From CAIVAT01 sp037139855 (GTDB lineage: Bacteria > Bacteroidota > Bacteroidia > Bacteroidales > FEN-979), in the NCBI GenBank assembly GCA_037139855.1, contig JBAXFM010000116.1, positions 1 through 14,719 on the forward strand: a stretch of 14,719 bases of DNA, given 5' to 3'. Below, in pieces: positions 1 to 7,450 of this stretch (position 1 is the stretch's first letter; each line of letters opens with the position of its first letter). The translations under genes were made by a program, and so were the position numbers. A model generated the notes under the pieces. It was not told the origin of the DNA, searched no databases, and saw nothing but the letters and a program-made list of their open reading frames with translations.

Positions 1-2115
1 GGTTGTGTTATCGCCAAAGGTCCAAAGGAAAGATGTTGCATGAAGCGAGGCATTAAACAGGTTAAGTGTCAATCCGTTCGAACTGCTGGTAAACAATGAA
101 ACCGGAAGAGAGAGCAGGCTGACATAAACGCCATCAGAGTTGGTACACCCATTGTAATCTGTTACAATTACACTATAACTTCCTGGTAAATTAACTTCTA
201 TTGTCTGACTGGTATTTCCATTGTTCCACAAATAGCCGGCAAACGATGAACCGGCATCCAGGGTGACGGTATCGCCATCGCACATGGTTACATCGGGGCC
301 AAGATTAACATTGGGTAAAGGATTCACAATAATCGTAGCAGTTCCGTTATAGGCCGGGCCGGTGCAAAATGCATCCGACAAGGCAATAATTTCATAAGTC
401 CCAGCCGCTGAAACCTGCATAACCCAGGGACTGTAGTTGATTCCATTGAAGGTTACCGGGTTTAACCCATTTACAGTGCAGGTGAAATTCCATGGCGGTG
501 TTCCGGTAAAATCAATTACCAGGCTGGCCGACTGGCCCGGGCAAATTGAGGCATTTCCGGATGAAAAATTATAGGTGGGCAGTGGATTCACGGTTATCAA
601 AACGCTACCGGAGGAAGCGGGATTACTACATACCGCATCAGTAGTTTGAATGATCTGATATATTCCTGACTGATATACATTCAACAAGTAGGGGCTGGTA
701 ATGATATTGCTTACGGTTTGTTGATTTACCCCGTTCACGGTATACGTAATCGACCACGGTGGCGTACCGGTAAGCGCGATGGTAATATCTGTTGTTGCTC
801 CCATACAAATGCTTGCATTGCCGCTGGTGATGGCTGAGGTTGGCATTATTGACGAAGTTACGGTTTTTGCAGCAGAATTTTTGCAGCCGTTAAAATCAGT
901 TACTGTAACACTGTAATTACCGGCAGAATAAACAGTCAATGTCGGGCTAGTGGTGGAATCGCTCCAGAAGTAATGAAAAAAACCTGTTCCGGGACTAATT
1001 ACCATTGAATCACCCGGACAAATTGAAGCCGGCGGGCCAAGCGAAACCAAAGGCAATGGATTTACGGTGATGGTCGCCACTCCCGTTAAATTAGTTCCAA
1101 TACATCCGGCATCGGATAAATCAGTAATTTGATATGTTCCTGCTTGCGATACCGTCAAAACATAGGGAGAACTTGTAACTCCATTGATGGTTACCGGGTT
1201 TAACCCATTCATGGTATAGGTGAAATTCCATGGGGAAGTCCCTGTTAAATCAACGATGATGTTTGTACTGTTGCCTGCACAAATGGCAGCATTCCCTGAA
1301 GAAATATTGGCTGTTGGCAAGGGTTTTACCACAATTTCAGTACCTGCTGAAGAATCAGAACCAAGGCAAAAAGCATCCTGCACCTGAATGATCTTATACA
1401 TACCAGCCAGCGAAACCGGGAACTGATAAGGGTTTTCAACAATGTTATTGATGGTGGTCTGATTTGTATTGTTGATCGTATAGGTAAACGACCAGGGGGC
1501 CGTTCCTGTAAAACCAACAATCATGTTTGTCGAATTACCGGCGCAAATGGCTGTATTTCCACTTGCAATAACCGCATGGGGTGAAGCGTTTGCCGATACC
1601 ATTGCATTTCCGGAAAAGGTTGAACCGGCACACCCCCCGCCGGTTATGGCGGAAATCTGGTAACTTCCAGCCTCTGAAACATTCAAAAAATAAGGGCTGC
1701 CGGAAACATTGCTGACAGTTTGCGGATTTGTACCATTAATGGTATAGGTGAATGTCCAGGGAGCCACCCCGGTAAAATTGATGGGAATCGAAGCCATTTG
1801 ACCAGGGCAGAACCCAAAATTTCCGCTCGCCATGGTAGCGGTCGGCAAAACATTGTTTACGGTCACGACCGCATTCCCTGAAAAGCATGTACCGGTGCGG
1901 CTTGAATCCGATACGGCTGTTACCTGGTAATTTCCGGGGGCTGAAACAGTTAAAATATACGGATTATTGATGGTATTGTATACCGTTGATGGATTAGTTC
2001 CGTTGATGGTGTAGGTAAATGTCCATGGAGCTGCTCCGGTAAAATGAACCGGGATATCGGTGGTTGATCCTGCACAAATTGTTTTATTTCCGCAGGTAAT
2101 ATTTGCAGTTGGCAG
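1..2115 (-). repeat. Tandem Ig/PKD-like domain repeats inside the surface protein
   Basis: Units run from the N-terminal side as follows. Four long units lie at about 1849-2115, 1585-1848, 1321-1584 and 1057-1320, followed by a short unit at 850-1056. Two long units follow at 583-849 and 319-582, then a short unit at 109-318, and a PKD domain starts at about 108. Boundaries fall at a recurring NPLPT-like linker. Long units contain two conserved Cys (in SGNxxIC and in DAxC), possibly a disulfide. Near-identical DNA tracts persist: the 21 bases at 451-471 recur at 1189-1209. This suggests fairly recent duplication or ongoing recombination between units. Confidence 0.85.
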
Positions 2116-3006
2116 GATGTAATTGATGTTATAAACCTCAATCGCCCCGTTATTTTCGGCAGTGATAAAAATCTTATCCTGCGAATTAATGGCAATATCC
2201 AATGGAACGCGCAACTGGCTGATGCTGTCTCCGTATTGACCAAACCTGGTGGTAAAAATTGTATTTTCGTTAAACACACTCACGTTCCCCTGATAAGGTT
2301 CAGGAACATAAATTTCACCACATCTGCCAACTGCCAGACCCTGGATCCGGTAAAATTTACCATCTCCATTTCCGTGAGAACCAAAACTGGTAATAAGGTT
2401 GCCGGTTAATCCATAGATTCTGACTTTCACAACTGGATTAAAACCGCTGCCGATACCGCCATGTTCCGCGACCAGTATCCGATTGTTTCTTTTATCAAAT
2501 GCTATTCCCGTCGGAAAGGTTAACGTACCTGCCCCAATTGTTCGGATCACATTCCCCGATAAGTCAAGAACAATGACCCGCTGAAGTTTACTGTCTGAAA
2601 CATAAAGATTTCCATCGGAACAAAACACCATGGAGGATGGGAACACTGTGCCAGTGTAAAGTTCAGTTGTCGTGCCGTTTGAATTCAGTTTAAGAATTTT
2701 TCCTGTTTCCCCGTCTCCGAAAAAAATTTGATTTGCTGAATTAATGGCAATTGAAACAGGAGAACCCACTGTGATGACAGACCCAAGGTAGGTTCCGGAT
2801 GCGTTGAATTTTTTGATTTTTTTCTGGTAAGCATCTGTTACATAAATGTTGTCCATATTGTCAATGGCCATGCGTACGGGAGAAGCCAGGCTATCATTAA
2901 TACTGGCCGAAAAAACATAACCACCCGGAGAAACCTGACCATAGGCGCCAACATTCCAAATGAGCAGTATGCCAATTATAAAAAGGTGTGTATTTATAAG
3001 TTTCAT
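1..3006 (-). CDS. Large secreted NHL propeller / Ig-like repeat surface protein (3' end beyond window)
   Basis: A minus-strand frame starts with ATG at 3006 and stays open for 1002 codons to the window edge; I checked every codon for stops. The N-terminus is a signal peptide (MKLINTHLFIIGILL..., cut near AYGQ, residue 24). Residues about 25-297 form an NHL-type beta-propeller with blades such as 'DNMDNIYVTDAYQKKIKKF' and 'CSDGNLYVSDSKLQRVIVLD'. From residue 298 come six Ig/PKD-like units of about 88 residues (hallmarks SGNxxIC, GxxPWxFTYTxNG, SPYxLxVSxAGxYQI) and two shorter units of about 70 residues (LGPxxxxCxGDxxxxxxG, GxYSVxVTDxNGC). The last residues, 'FLWTFGDNTT', are the start of a PKD domain. 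This architecture is typical of Bacteroidota cell-surface proteins exported by type IX secretion, but the sorting domain would lie outside the window. It is divergent from the cytochrome operon and may share its control region. A role as adhesin or surface scaffold is inference. Confidence 0.88.
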   Translation of the reverse strand, partial: MKLINTHLFIIGILLIWNVGAYGQVSPGGYVFSASINDSLASPVRMAIDNMDNIYVTDAYQKKIKKFNASGTYLGSVITVGSPVSIAINSANQIFFGDGETGKILKLNSNGTTTELYTGTVFPSSMVFCSDGNLYVSDSKLQRVIVLDLSGNVIRTIGAGTLTFPTGIAFDKRNNRILVAEHGGIGSGFNPVVKVRIYGLTGNLITSFGSHGNGDGKFYRIQGLAVGRCGEIYVPEPYQGNVSVFNENTIFTTRFGQYGDSISQLRVPLDIAINSQDKIFITAENNGAIEVYNINYILPTANITCGNKTICAGSTTDIPVHFTGAAPWTFTYTINGTNPSTVYNTINNPYILTVSAPGNYQVTAVSDSSRTGTCFSGNAVVTVNNVLPTATMASGNFGFCPGQMASIPINFTGVAPWTFTYTINGTNPQTVSNVSGSPYFLNVSEAGSYQISAITGGGCAGSTFSGNAMVSANASPHAVIASGNTAICAGNSTNMIVGFTGTAPWSFTYTINNTNQTTINNIVENPYQFPVSLAGMYKIIQVQDAFCLGSDSSAGTEIVVKPLPTANISSGNAAICAGNSTNIIVDLTGTSPWNFTYTMNGLNPVTINGVTSSPYVLTVSQAGTYQITDLSDAGCIGTNLTGVATITVNPLPLVSLGPPASICPGDSMVISPGTGFFHYFWSDSTTSPTLTVYSAGNYSVTVTDFNGCKNSAAKTVTSSIMPTSAITSGNASICMGATTDITIALTGTPPWSITYTVNGVNQQTVSNIITSPYLLNVYQSGIYQIIQTTDAVCSNPASSGSVLITVNPLPTYNFSSGNASICPGQSASLVIDFTGTPPWNFTCTVNGLNPVTFNGINYSPWVMQVSAAGTYEIIALSDAFCTGPAYNGTATIIVNPLPNVNLGPDVTMCDGDTVTLDAGSSFAGYLWNNGNTSQTIEVNLPGSYSVIVTDYNGCTNSDGVYVSLLSLPVSLFTSSSNGLTLNLFNASLHATSFLWTFGDNTT

Positions 3007-3014
3007 GATATTAT

Positions 3015-3026
3015 TGTAAATTTACA
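3015..3026. promoter_or_regulatory. 12-bp perfect palindrome TGTAAATTTACA, possible operator
   Basis: The palindrome lies 9 bp upstream of the start codon of the minus-strand surface-protein gene, inside its predicted leader. Its symmetry suits a dimeric regulator, or it may be a chance AT-rich palindrome. No regulator is identifiable from the sequence. Confidence 0.25.
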
Positions 3027-3098
3027 TAAATTCCCAACGCTGAACCATTTTGGAAATCATCACGTATTTTCATTGTTTTTAACATGGTGTTTATGGCT

Positions 3099-3117
3099 TT
3101 GGCAACAATTATGCCAA
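3099..3117. promoter_or_regulatory. Palindromic TTGGCA-N7-TGCCAA; candidate bidirectional sigma-54 promoter or operator
   Basis: On the minus strand the site reads TTGGCATAATTGTTGCC, which has GG and GC separated by exactly 10 bases as in the sigma-54 consensus TTGGCACGN4TTGCW. On the plus strand it reads TTGGCAACAATTATGCC, again with GG-N10-GC. Predicted starts are near 3090 (minus) and 3126 (plus), giving leaders of about 83-84 nt to each divergent gene. The minus-strand match is the better one. The same symmetry could instead be a binding site for a dimeric activator. A sigma-54 activator is encoded at 7451-8866 and a second sigma-54-like site lies at 9123-9139, which favours a functional reading. 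Confidence 0.45.
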
Positions 3118-3158
3118 CCTCATAAAATATTTAGCACGAAATTTGTACAGGCCCTGTA

Positions 3159-3188
3159 TTGTTCCCTTTCACAATCCTGATAATTTTG
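3159..3188 (+). promoter_or_regulatory. Bacteroidota-type housekeeping promoter (TTG-N19-TAATTTTG)
   Basis: TTG at 3159-3161 is followed by a 19-nt spacer and TAATTTTG at 3181-3188. The latter is a full match to the Bacteroidota -7 element TAnnTTTG. Transcription would begin near 3192-3195, leaving a short leader before the ATG at 3208. It would drive the propeller-cytochrome-kinase-regulator operon. Confidence 0.55.
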
Positions 3189-3207
3189 CACTTTGTAGTT
3201 TTTCTCA

Positions 3208-4242
3208 ATGATATCCGGTATTCTGAACTATTTTAAAACACCAGTATTTGGTTTATTGATGTTTGTCGGTCCTGGCTTCGCCGGGTACTCGCAGGATACC
3301 ATTGTTAGAAATGTCTCAAAATCATTGGAAATTCCTCAGATCAGATGGGTAAAGCAGTGGCCTTCATTGGATCAAAAGAAACAAAAGCATACGTTTAGCT
3401 CCCGGTTCAATGCCATCTTTCTTGGAAAAAAAACACCTGTTTTGTCCAGACCTATGTCGGTTCTGGCCTTTAACACTGAAAACTTTTGGATTTTGGACCA
3501 GGGCGCCAAATCATTGTTCCAGGTCGGTGGTGAGGTGGGTGATATCCCCCAATTTGTAAAAAAGACGGATTTTGACTTTTCTTCATTGGTCGGCATTTGT
3601 GCAATCACACCAACCGGATTGATTTTCACAGACTCGCATGCAAAAAAAATATATAAAATTCTGCCTGAGAAAAAGAAATTGCAAATACTGAATGATTCAT
3701 TATTTTTGGATCAGCCAACCGGAATAGCCTTTTCAAAAGTGACCAATGAAATATGGGTAGTTGAAACGAATGCACATCGCATTGCCATCCTGAATGAAAA
3801 AGGCGAAATTATCAGGCATATCGGATCCAGAGGTACAGCGCCAGGGGAATTTAATTATCCTACCCATATCTGGATTGATAAAACCGGCCTGGTTTATATC
3901 ATTGATGCAATGAATTTCAGGTTACAGGTGCTTAATACATCCGGAGAGGTCATTTCTGTTTTTGGAGAACAGGGGGATGCATCAGGATATTTTGCCAGGC
4001 CAAAAGGCGTTGCGACAGATTCGCATGGAAATATTTATATTGTTGATGCGCTGTTTCACGTAGTTCAGGTATTTGACCTGAACGGAAAGTTTTTATACAA
4101 TTTGGGAAATCAGGGACAAAAAGAAGGCGAGTTTTGGATGCCGTCCGGAATTTTTATCGATGACAACGATTTTATCTATATTGCTGATTCCTACAACTCA
4201 AGGGTTCAGGTATTTCAAATTGTTTACGGTAATATTAAATGA
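3208..4242 (+). CDS. Secreted NHL-repeat beta-propeller protein
   Basis: This 344-residue protein has an N-terminal signal peptide (hydrophobic stretch about residues 8-26, likely cleavage after AGYSQ near residue 29) and no lipobox, so it is periplasmic or secreted. NHL blades are clear in the C-terminal half, for example 'TNEIWVVETNAHRIAILNEK', 'TGLVYIIDAMNFRLQVLN', 'HGNIYIVDALFHVVQVFD' and 'NDFIYIADSYNSRVQVFQ'. The linkers between them have the form GxxGxxxGxFxxPxG. The blades probably close one six-bladed propeller. Its stop codon overlaps the start of the multiheme cytochrome gene (ATGA), indicating translational coupling. It is paralogous to the propeller lipoprotein at 9953-11053, sharing for example FARPKG followed by a near-identical blade. 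NHL proteins often accompany multiheme cytochromes in electron-transfer loci. A scaffold or docking role is inference, and no catalytic residues are apparent. Confidence 0.85.
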   Translation: MISGILNYFKTPVFGLLMFVGPGFAGYSQDTIVRNVSKSLEIPQIRWVKQWPSLDQKKQKHTFSSRFNAIFLGKKTPVLSRPMSVLAFNTENFWILDQGAKSLFQVGGEVGDIPQFVKKTDFDFSSLVGICAITPTGLIFTDSHAKKIYKILPEKKKLQILNDSLFLDQPTGIAFSKVTNEIWVVETNAHRIAILNEKGEIIRHIGSRGTAPGEFNYPTHIWIDKTGLVYIIDAMNFRLQVLNTSGEVISVFGEQGDASGYFARPKGVATDSHGNIYIVDALFHVVQVFDLNGKFLYNLGNQGQKEGEFWMPSGIFIDDNDFIYIADSYNSRVQVFQIVYGNIK

Positions 4243-5957
4243 AAAACATGGCGATGCGTAACCTGTTTATTTTATTTTTGCTCATTGGGCCACAGGTTAT
4301 CATGTATTCTCAATCCATTGTTACCACCAAACATAATTTGTCGGTAAGAGGGCCGGGTGAATTGAAAGCCAGCAGCGAAACAGAGATTTGCCTTTTTTGT
4401 CACACTCCGCATAGCAGCAGGCCTTTGACCCCGCTGTGGAACAGAAATGACCCGGGGGTAATCTACACCCTTTATACAAGTTCAACCATGAAGGCTTTAC
4501 CCGGACAGCCCGACGGCACTTCAATGCTTTGTCTTTCCTGTCACGATGGAACTATTGCGTTGGGCAATGTTACCAGCCGGTCAACCGACAGAGGTTTTCA
4601 GGCAGGGGTGACCAATATGCCACAAGGTCTCAGCAACCTCAATACGAATCTCAGAAATGATCACCCGATTTCCTTTCTTTATACCGCCTCGCTGGCGATG
4701 GCCGATGGCCAGTTAAAGCCGCCATCAGGCATCATCCCGCCTGTTTCATTGGAAAATGGCAAAGTACAGTGTACTTCGTGCCACGATCCGCATAAAAATA
4801 TGACTTCCGACTTTCTTGTTACGACTACTCAAAATTCCAATTTATGCAATAGTTGTCATCAGCGGACTTATTGGATGTCAAGCAGCCACAGCACCTCCAC
4901 AAAAACCTGGAATGGCACCCCACCCGATCCCTGGCCGTACACAGAGGCTTCTTACACCACTGTTGCTCAAAATGCATGCGAAAGCTGCCACAATCCGCAC
5001 AACTCGGGATCAGACGTAATGCTTCTGATGTATCAGAAGGAAGAAAATAACTGCCTCGATTGCCATAACGGCAACGTGGCATCAAAAAACATTGCAGCGG
5101 ATTTCAATAAGTCATACAAACATAATATAGGTGGTTACATGAATATCCATGTTCCCAACGAACCCGTTCAGTTATATACCAGCATGCATGTTGAATGTGT
5201 TGATTGCCACAATCCCCATGCTGCCAAAAACCAGGCTGCCTCACCTCCCGCCATCAGTGGTGCGTTAGCAGGAGTTAAGGGCATCACCCAAACCGGCACT
5301 GCTGTAAACCCTGCATCCTATGAATATGAAATTTGTTATCGCTGCCATGCCGGCAGTGCAGGGTCACCTCCCGCTGCAACCTCCAGGATTTTAGTTCAGA
5401 ATAGTGCGCTGCTCGAATTTGCCCCGGCAAACCCTTCCTTTCATCCGGTGGCGGCCATGGGTAAAAACCCCATGGTCCCCAGTCTGATTACACCCTGGAC
5501 AACTTCCAGCATCATGTATTGCACCAGTTGTCATTCCGGCGATGGTTCATCTTCCAGTGAGGGTCCGCATGGCTCAATTTACCCTCACATTTTAAAACTA
5601 CAGAACCTTACAACTGATGGAGGCACCACTGCATCCGGCACCACTGAATCAGCCTCGGCCTATGCCCTGTGCTATAGCTGTCACAACCGCGCGTCTATCC
5701 TGAGCGACGTTTCATTTAAAGGACACAATAAACACCTTCAGTCTCTGGTGAGAGCCCCATGCAACACCTGCCATGATCCGCACGGAATCAGTATTACCCA
5801 GGGTACCCTTTCGAACAACTCGAATCTGATAAATTTTAAAGCCGGCGTAGTAACCCCAAGTGCAAACGGACAACTTAAATTTGTGGATCTCCCTGGCAAT
5901 CATAGCCAATGTTACCTGACATGTCATGGGAAAAACCATGACCCCCTGAATTATTAA
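4239..5957 (+). CDS. Secreted multiheme cytochrome c, 11 CXXCH plus one CX3CH
   Basis: This 572-residue protein has a signal peptide (hydrophobic core about residues 8-20, likely cleavage after MYSQ). Eleven CXXCH motifs run from C51 (CLFCH) to CNTCH near the C-terminus, several of them followed by PH (TPH, DPH, NPH) as in doubled-CXXCH cytochromes. A final CYLTCH at 558-563 is a CX3CH motif. Residues about 30-210 align by eye with the whole tetraheme protein at 9178-9807: KHxLS, EICxxCHTPH, APLWN/TPLWN, QPDGxSxLCLSCHDGTxAL, NDHPxSFxY and KxQCxSCHDxH. The protein is therefore a tetraheme OmcE-like module extended by about eight hemes. It is probably periplasmic or extracellular. The start overlaps the preceding propeller stop (ATGA); in-frame ATGs at codons 4 and 6 are alternatives. 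The kinase gene follows after 19 nt. A role as electron carrier or filament adaptor is inference. Confidence 0.9.
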   Translation: MKNMAMRNLFILFLLIGPQVIMYSQSIVTTKHNLSVRGPGELKASSETEICLFCHTPHSSRPLTPLWNRNDPGVIYTLYTSSTMKALPGQPDGTSMLCLSCHDGTIALGNVTSRSTDRGFQAGVTNMPQGLSNLNTNLRNDHPISFLYTASLAMADGQLKPPSGIIPPVSLENGKVQCTSCHDPHKNMTSDFLVTTTQNSNLCNSCHQRTYWMSSSHSTSTKTWNGTPPDPWPYTEASYTTVAQNACESCHNPHNSGSDVMLLMYQKEENNCLDCHNGNVASKNIAADFNKSYKHNIGGYMNIHVPNEPVQLYTSMHVECVDCHNPHAAKNQAASPPAISGALAGVKGITQTGTAVNPASYEYEICYRCHAGSAGSPPAATSRILVQNSALLEFAPANPSFHPVAAMGKNPMVPSLITPWTTSSIMYCTSCHSGDGSSSSEGPHGSIYPHILKLQNLTTDGGTTASGTTESASAYALCYSCHNRASILSDVSFKGHNKHLQSLVRAPCNTCHDPHGISITQGTLSNNSNLINFKAGVVTPSANGQLKFVDLPGNHSQCYLTCHGKNHDPLNY

Positions 5958-5976
5958 CGATTATAATTATTTGAAT

Positions 5977-7437
5977 ATGAATTGGTTTTCTTTCCGGGTT
6001 AAAATAATTGCCACACTTGTCATCGGAATAACCGTGTACTCCATTATAGCCTTTACGATCTATAATATTTCACTGGAAAAGAAATTGATTTTAAATACGG
6101 AGGAGATTGTTGAACATATGAACCTGCTGCGCGACCAATACTATTTTTCTATCCGGCAGCACGATGGCACCATTATCAAACCTTTGTTGAAAAACACGGA
6201 ACATAACAAAGATGTTCTTAAAACCTATCTGGTCGATTCGAAGTTAAAAGTGGTCTACCCGGTGAATTACAAGTCTCTGTTAAATGATACGGCAGAGTTT
6301 AAAACGCTTTTATCGCAGAAAAATGATGTCTCCATTAAAACTTACCTGAAAGGGCCCGTACCATTCAACAGAATTTTTATCCGAATGCAAAATACGCCTT
6401 CTTGTTATTCCTGTCATAATCCGGCTCAAAAAACATTGGGTATCATTATTCTCGATTTATCAAATCACAGCACAGAAAAAATAATTTCGTTTACCTGGAA
6501 TTTCAGTTTTTTCTATACGGTTATCCTGTTATTTGGCATCTTTGCGCTTGTTGCTTATCTGCATTACCGGTTTATCCGCAGTTCGCTGAGCCACTTTCGT
6601 TCGACCATCACCATGATCAATAAGGGAAACCTCGAGATCAGACTGGCCATTCCCGAAGTAAAGGAGTTAGGAAGCCTGGGTAAAAGTTTTAATGAGATGC
6701 TCGACACGTTGGAAAAAACCCAGCGTGAATTAAATTTATTTCATCAGAAGGAGCTTCAAAACTCACAAAAACTTGCAACCATCGGTGAAATGTCGGCCAG
6801 AATAGCCCATGAAATCCGAAATCCGATAACAGGTATCGCAAGGGCAATGGAAATTATCATAGCCGATTTAAAAGACGATAGCAACAAACCCATACTGGAA
6901 GAGATTCAGCGACAGGCAAACCGTGTTGAACAGGCGATTTCAAATCTTTTAAAATATTCAAGAGCCAAAGACATCAGGTTGCATGAGGGCGATGTAAATG
7001 AATTAATCAAATCGCTGGTTTTCTTTTTGCAGCATCAGGCCCATAATAAAGCAATCAGTTTTGAACTGGATCTGCAGGATGAAATACCCATCATGGCATT
7101 TGATCATGAACTGCTGGAAAACGTACTATTGAATATCAGTTTCAATGCCATAAAGGCCTTTACCGAAAATGGCATAATTGTTTACAAAACCAGGTATGAC
7201 CGGGCAGGAAAAAGCCTTATCATTGCGGTGCGGGATAATGGATCGGGAATTCCGGAGGAGATCAGGGACGATGTGTTTACCCCTTTCTATACAACCCACA
7301 CCAACGGTACAGGCTTGGGACTGGCAATTTCAAAGGATATCATTGAACAGCATAAAGGTAAAATCTGGTTTGAAAACAATGAAGATGCAGGATGTACCTT
7401 TTATATATCTCTTCCTGTAAAAAACGGTAACCGGTAA
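5977..7437 (+). CDS. Membrane sensor histidine kinase with periplasmic heme c motif
   Basis: This 486-residue protein starts at ATG 5977; a TTG two codons upstream at 5971 is possible. A first membrane helix (about residues 8-28) is followed by a periplasmic sensor domain (about 30-170) carrying C143YSCH147 in the context QNTPSCYSCHNPAQKTLG. A second helix (about 178-198) leads to a HAMP linker and a HisKA domain with phospho-acceptor H278 (AHEIRNP). The HATPase domain has an N-box (NVLLNISFNAIKAF), G1 (DNGSGIP, about 420) and G2 (GTGLGL). All kinase motifs look intact. Known Geobacter chemoreceptors and kinases carry a heme c in a PAS-like periplasmic domain in a similar sequence context. 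Redox, NO/CO or other ligand sensing through this heme is inferred. The cognate regulator begins 13 nt downstream, and the gene follows the multiheme cytochrome, presumably in the same operon. Confidence 0.9.
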   Translation: MNWFSFRVKIIATLVIGITVYSIIAFTIYNISLEKKLILNTEEIVEHMNLLRDQYYFSIRQHDGTIIKPLLKNTEHNKDVLKTYLVDSKLKVVYPVNYKSLLNDTAEFKTLLSQKNDVSIKTYLKGPVPFNRIFIRMQNTPSCYSCHNPAQKTLGIIILDLSNHSTEKIISFTWNFSFFYTVILLFGIFALVAYLHYRFIRSSLSHFRSTITMINKGNLEIRLAIPEVKELGSLGKSFNEMLDTLEKTQRELNLFHQKELQNSQKLATIGEMSARIAHEIRNPITGIARAMEIIIADLKDDSNKPILEEIQRQANRVEQAISNLLKYSRAKDIRLHEGDVNELIKSLVFFLQHQAHNKAISFELDLQDEIPIMAFDHELLENVLLNISFNAIKAFTENGIIVYKTRYDRAGKSLIIAVRDNGSGIPEEIRDDVFTPFYTTHTNGTGLGLAISKDIIEQHKGKIWFENNEDAGCTFYISLPVKNGNR

Positions 7438-7450
7438 CTGAAAAATATTC

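Noticed and set aside
1..2115. CRISPR-like or satellite repeat array
   Set aside because: The periodic similarity is protein-coding: an uninterrupted frame with Ig/PKD-like units of 70-89 codons, no short identical repeats with unique spacers.
2986..3180. Plus-strand 64-codon open frame across the divergent intergenic region
   Set aside because: It overlaps the start of the surface-protein gene, the palindrome and the promoter region, and has no recognisable protein features.
5971..5976. TTG start for the sensor kinase
   Set aside because: ATG 5977 two codons later gives the same membrane helix and is the commoner start codon; not excluded.
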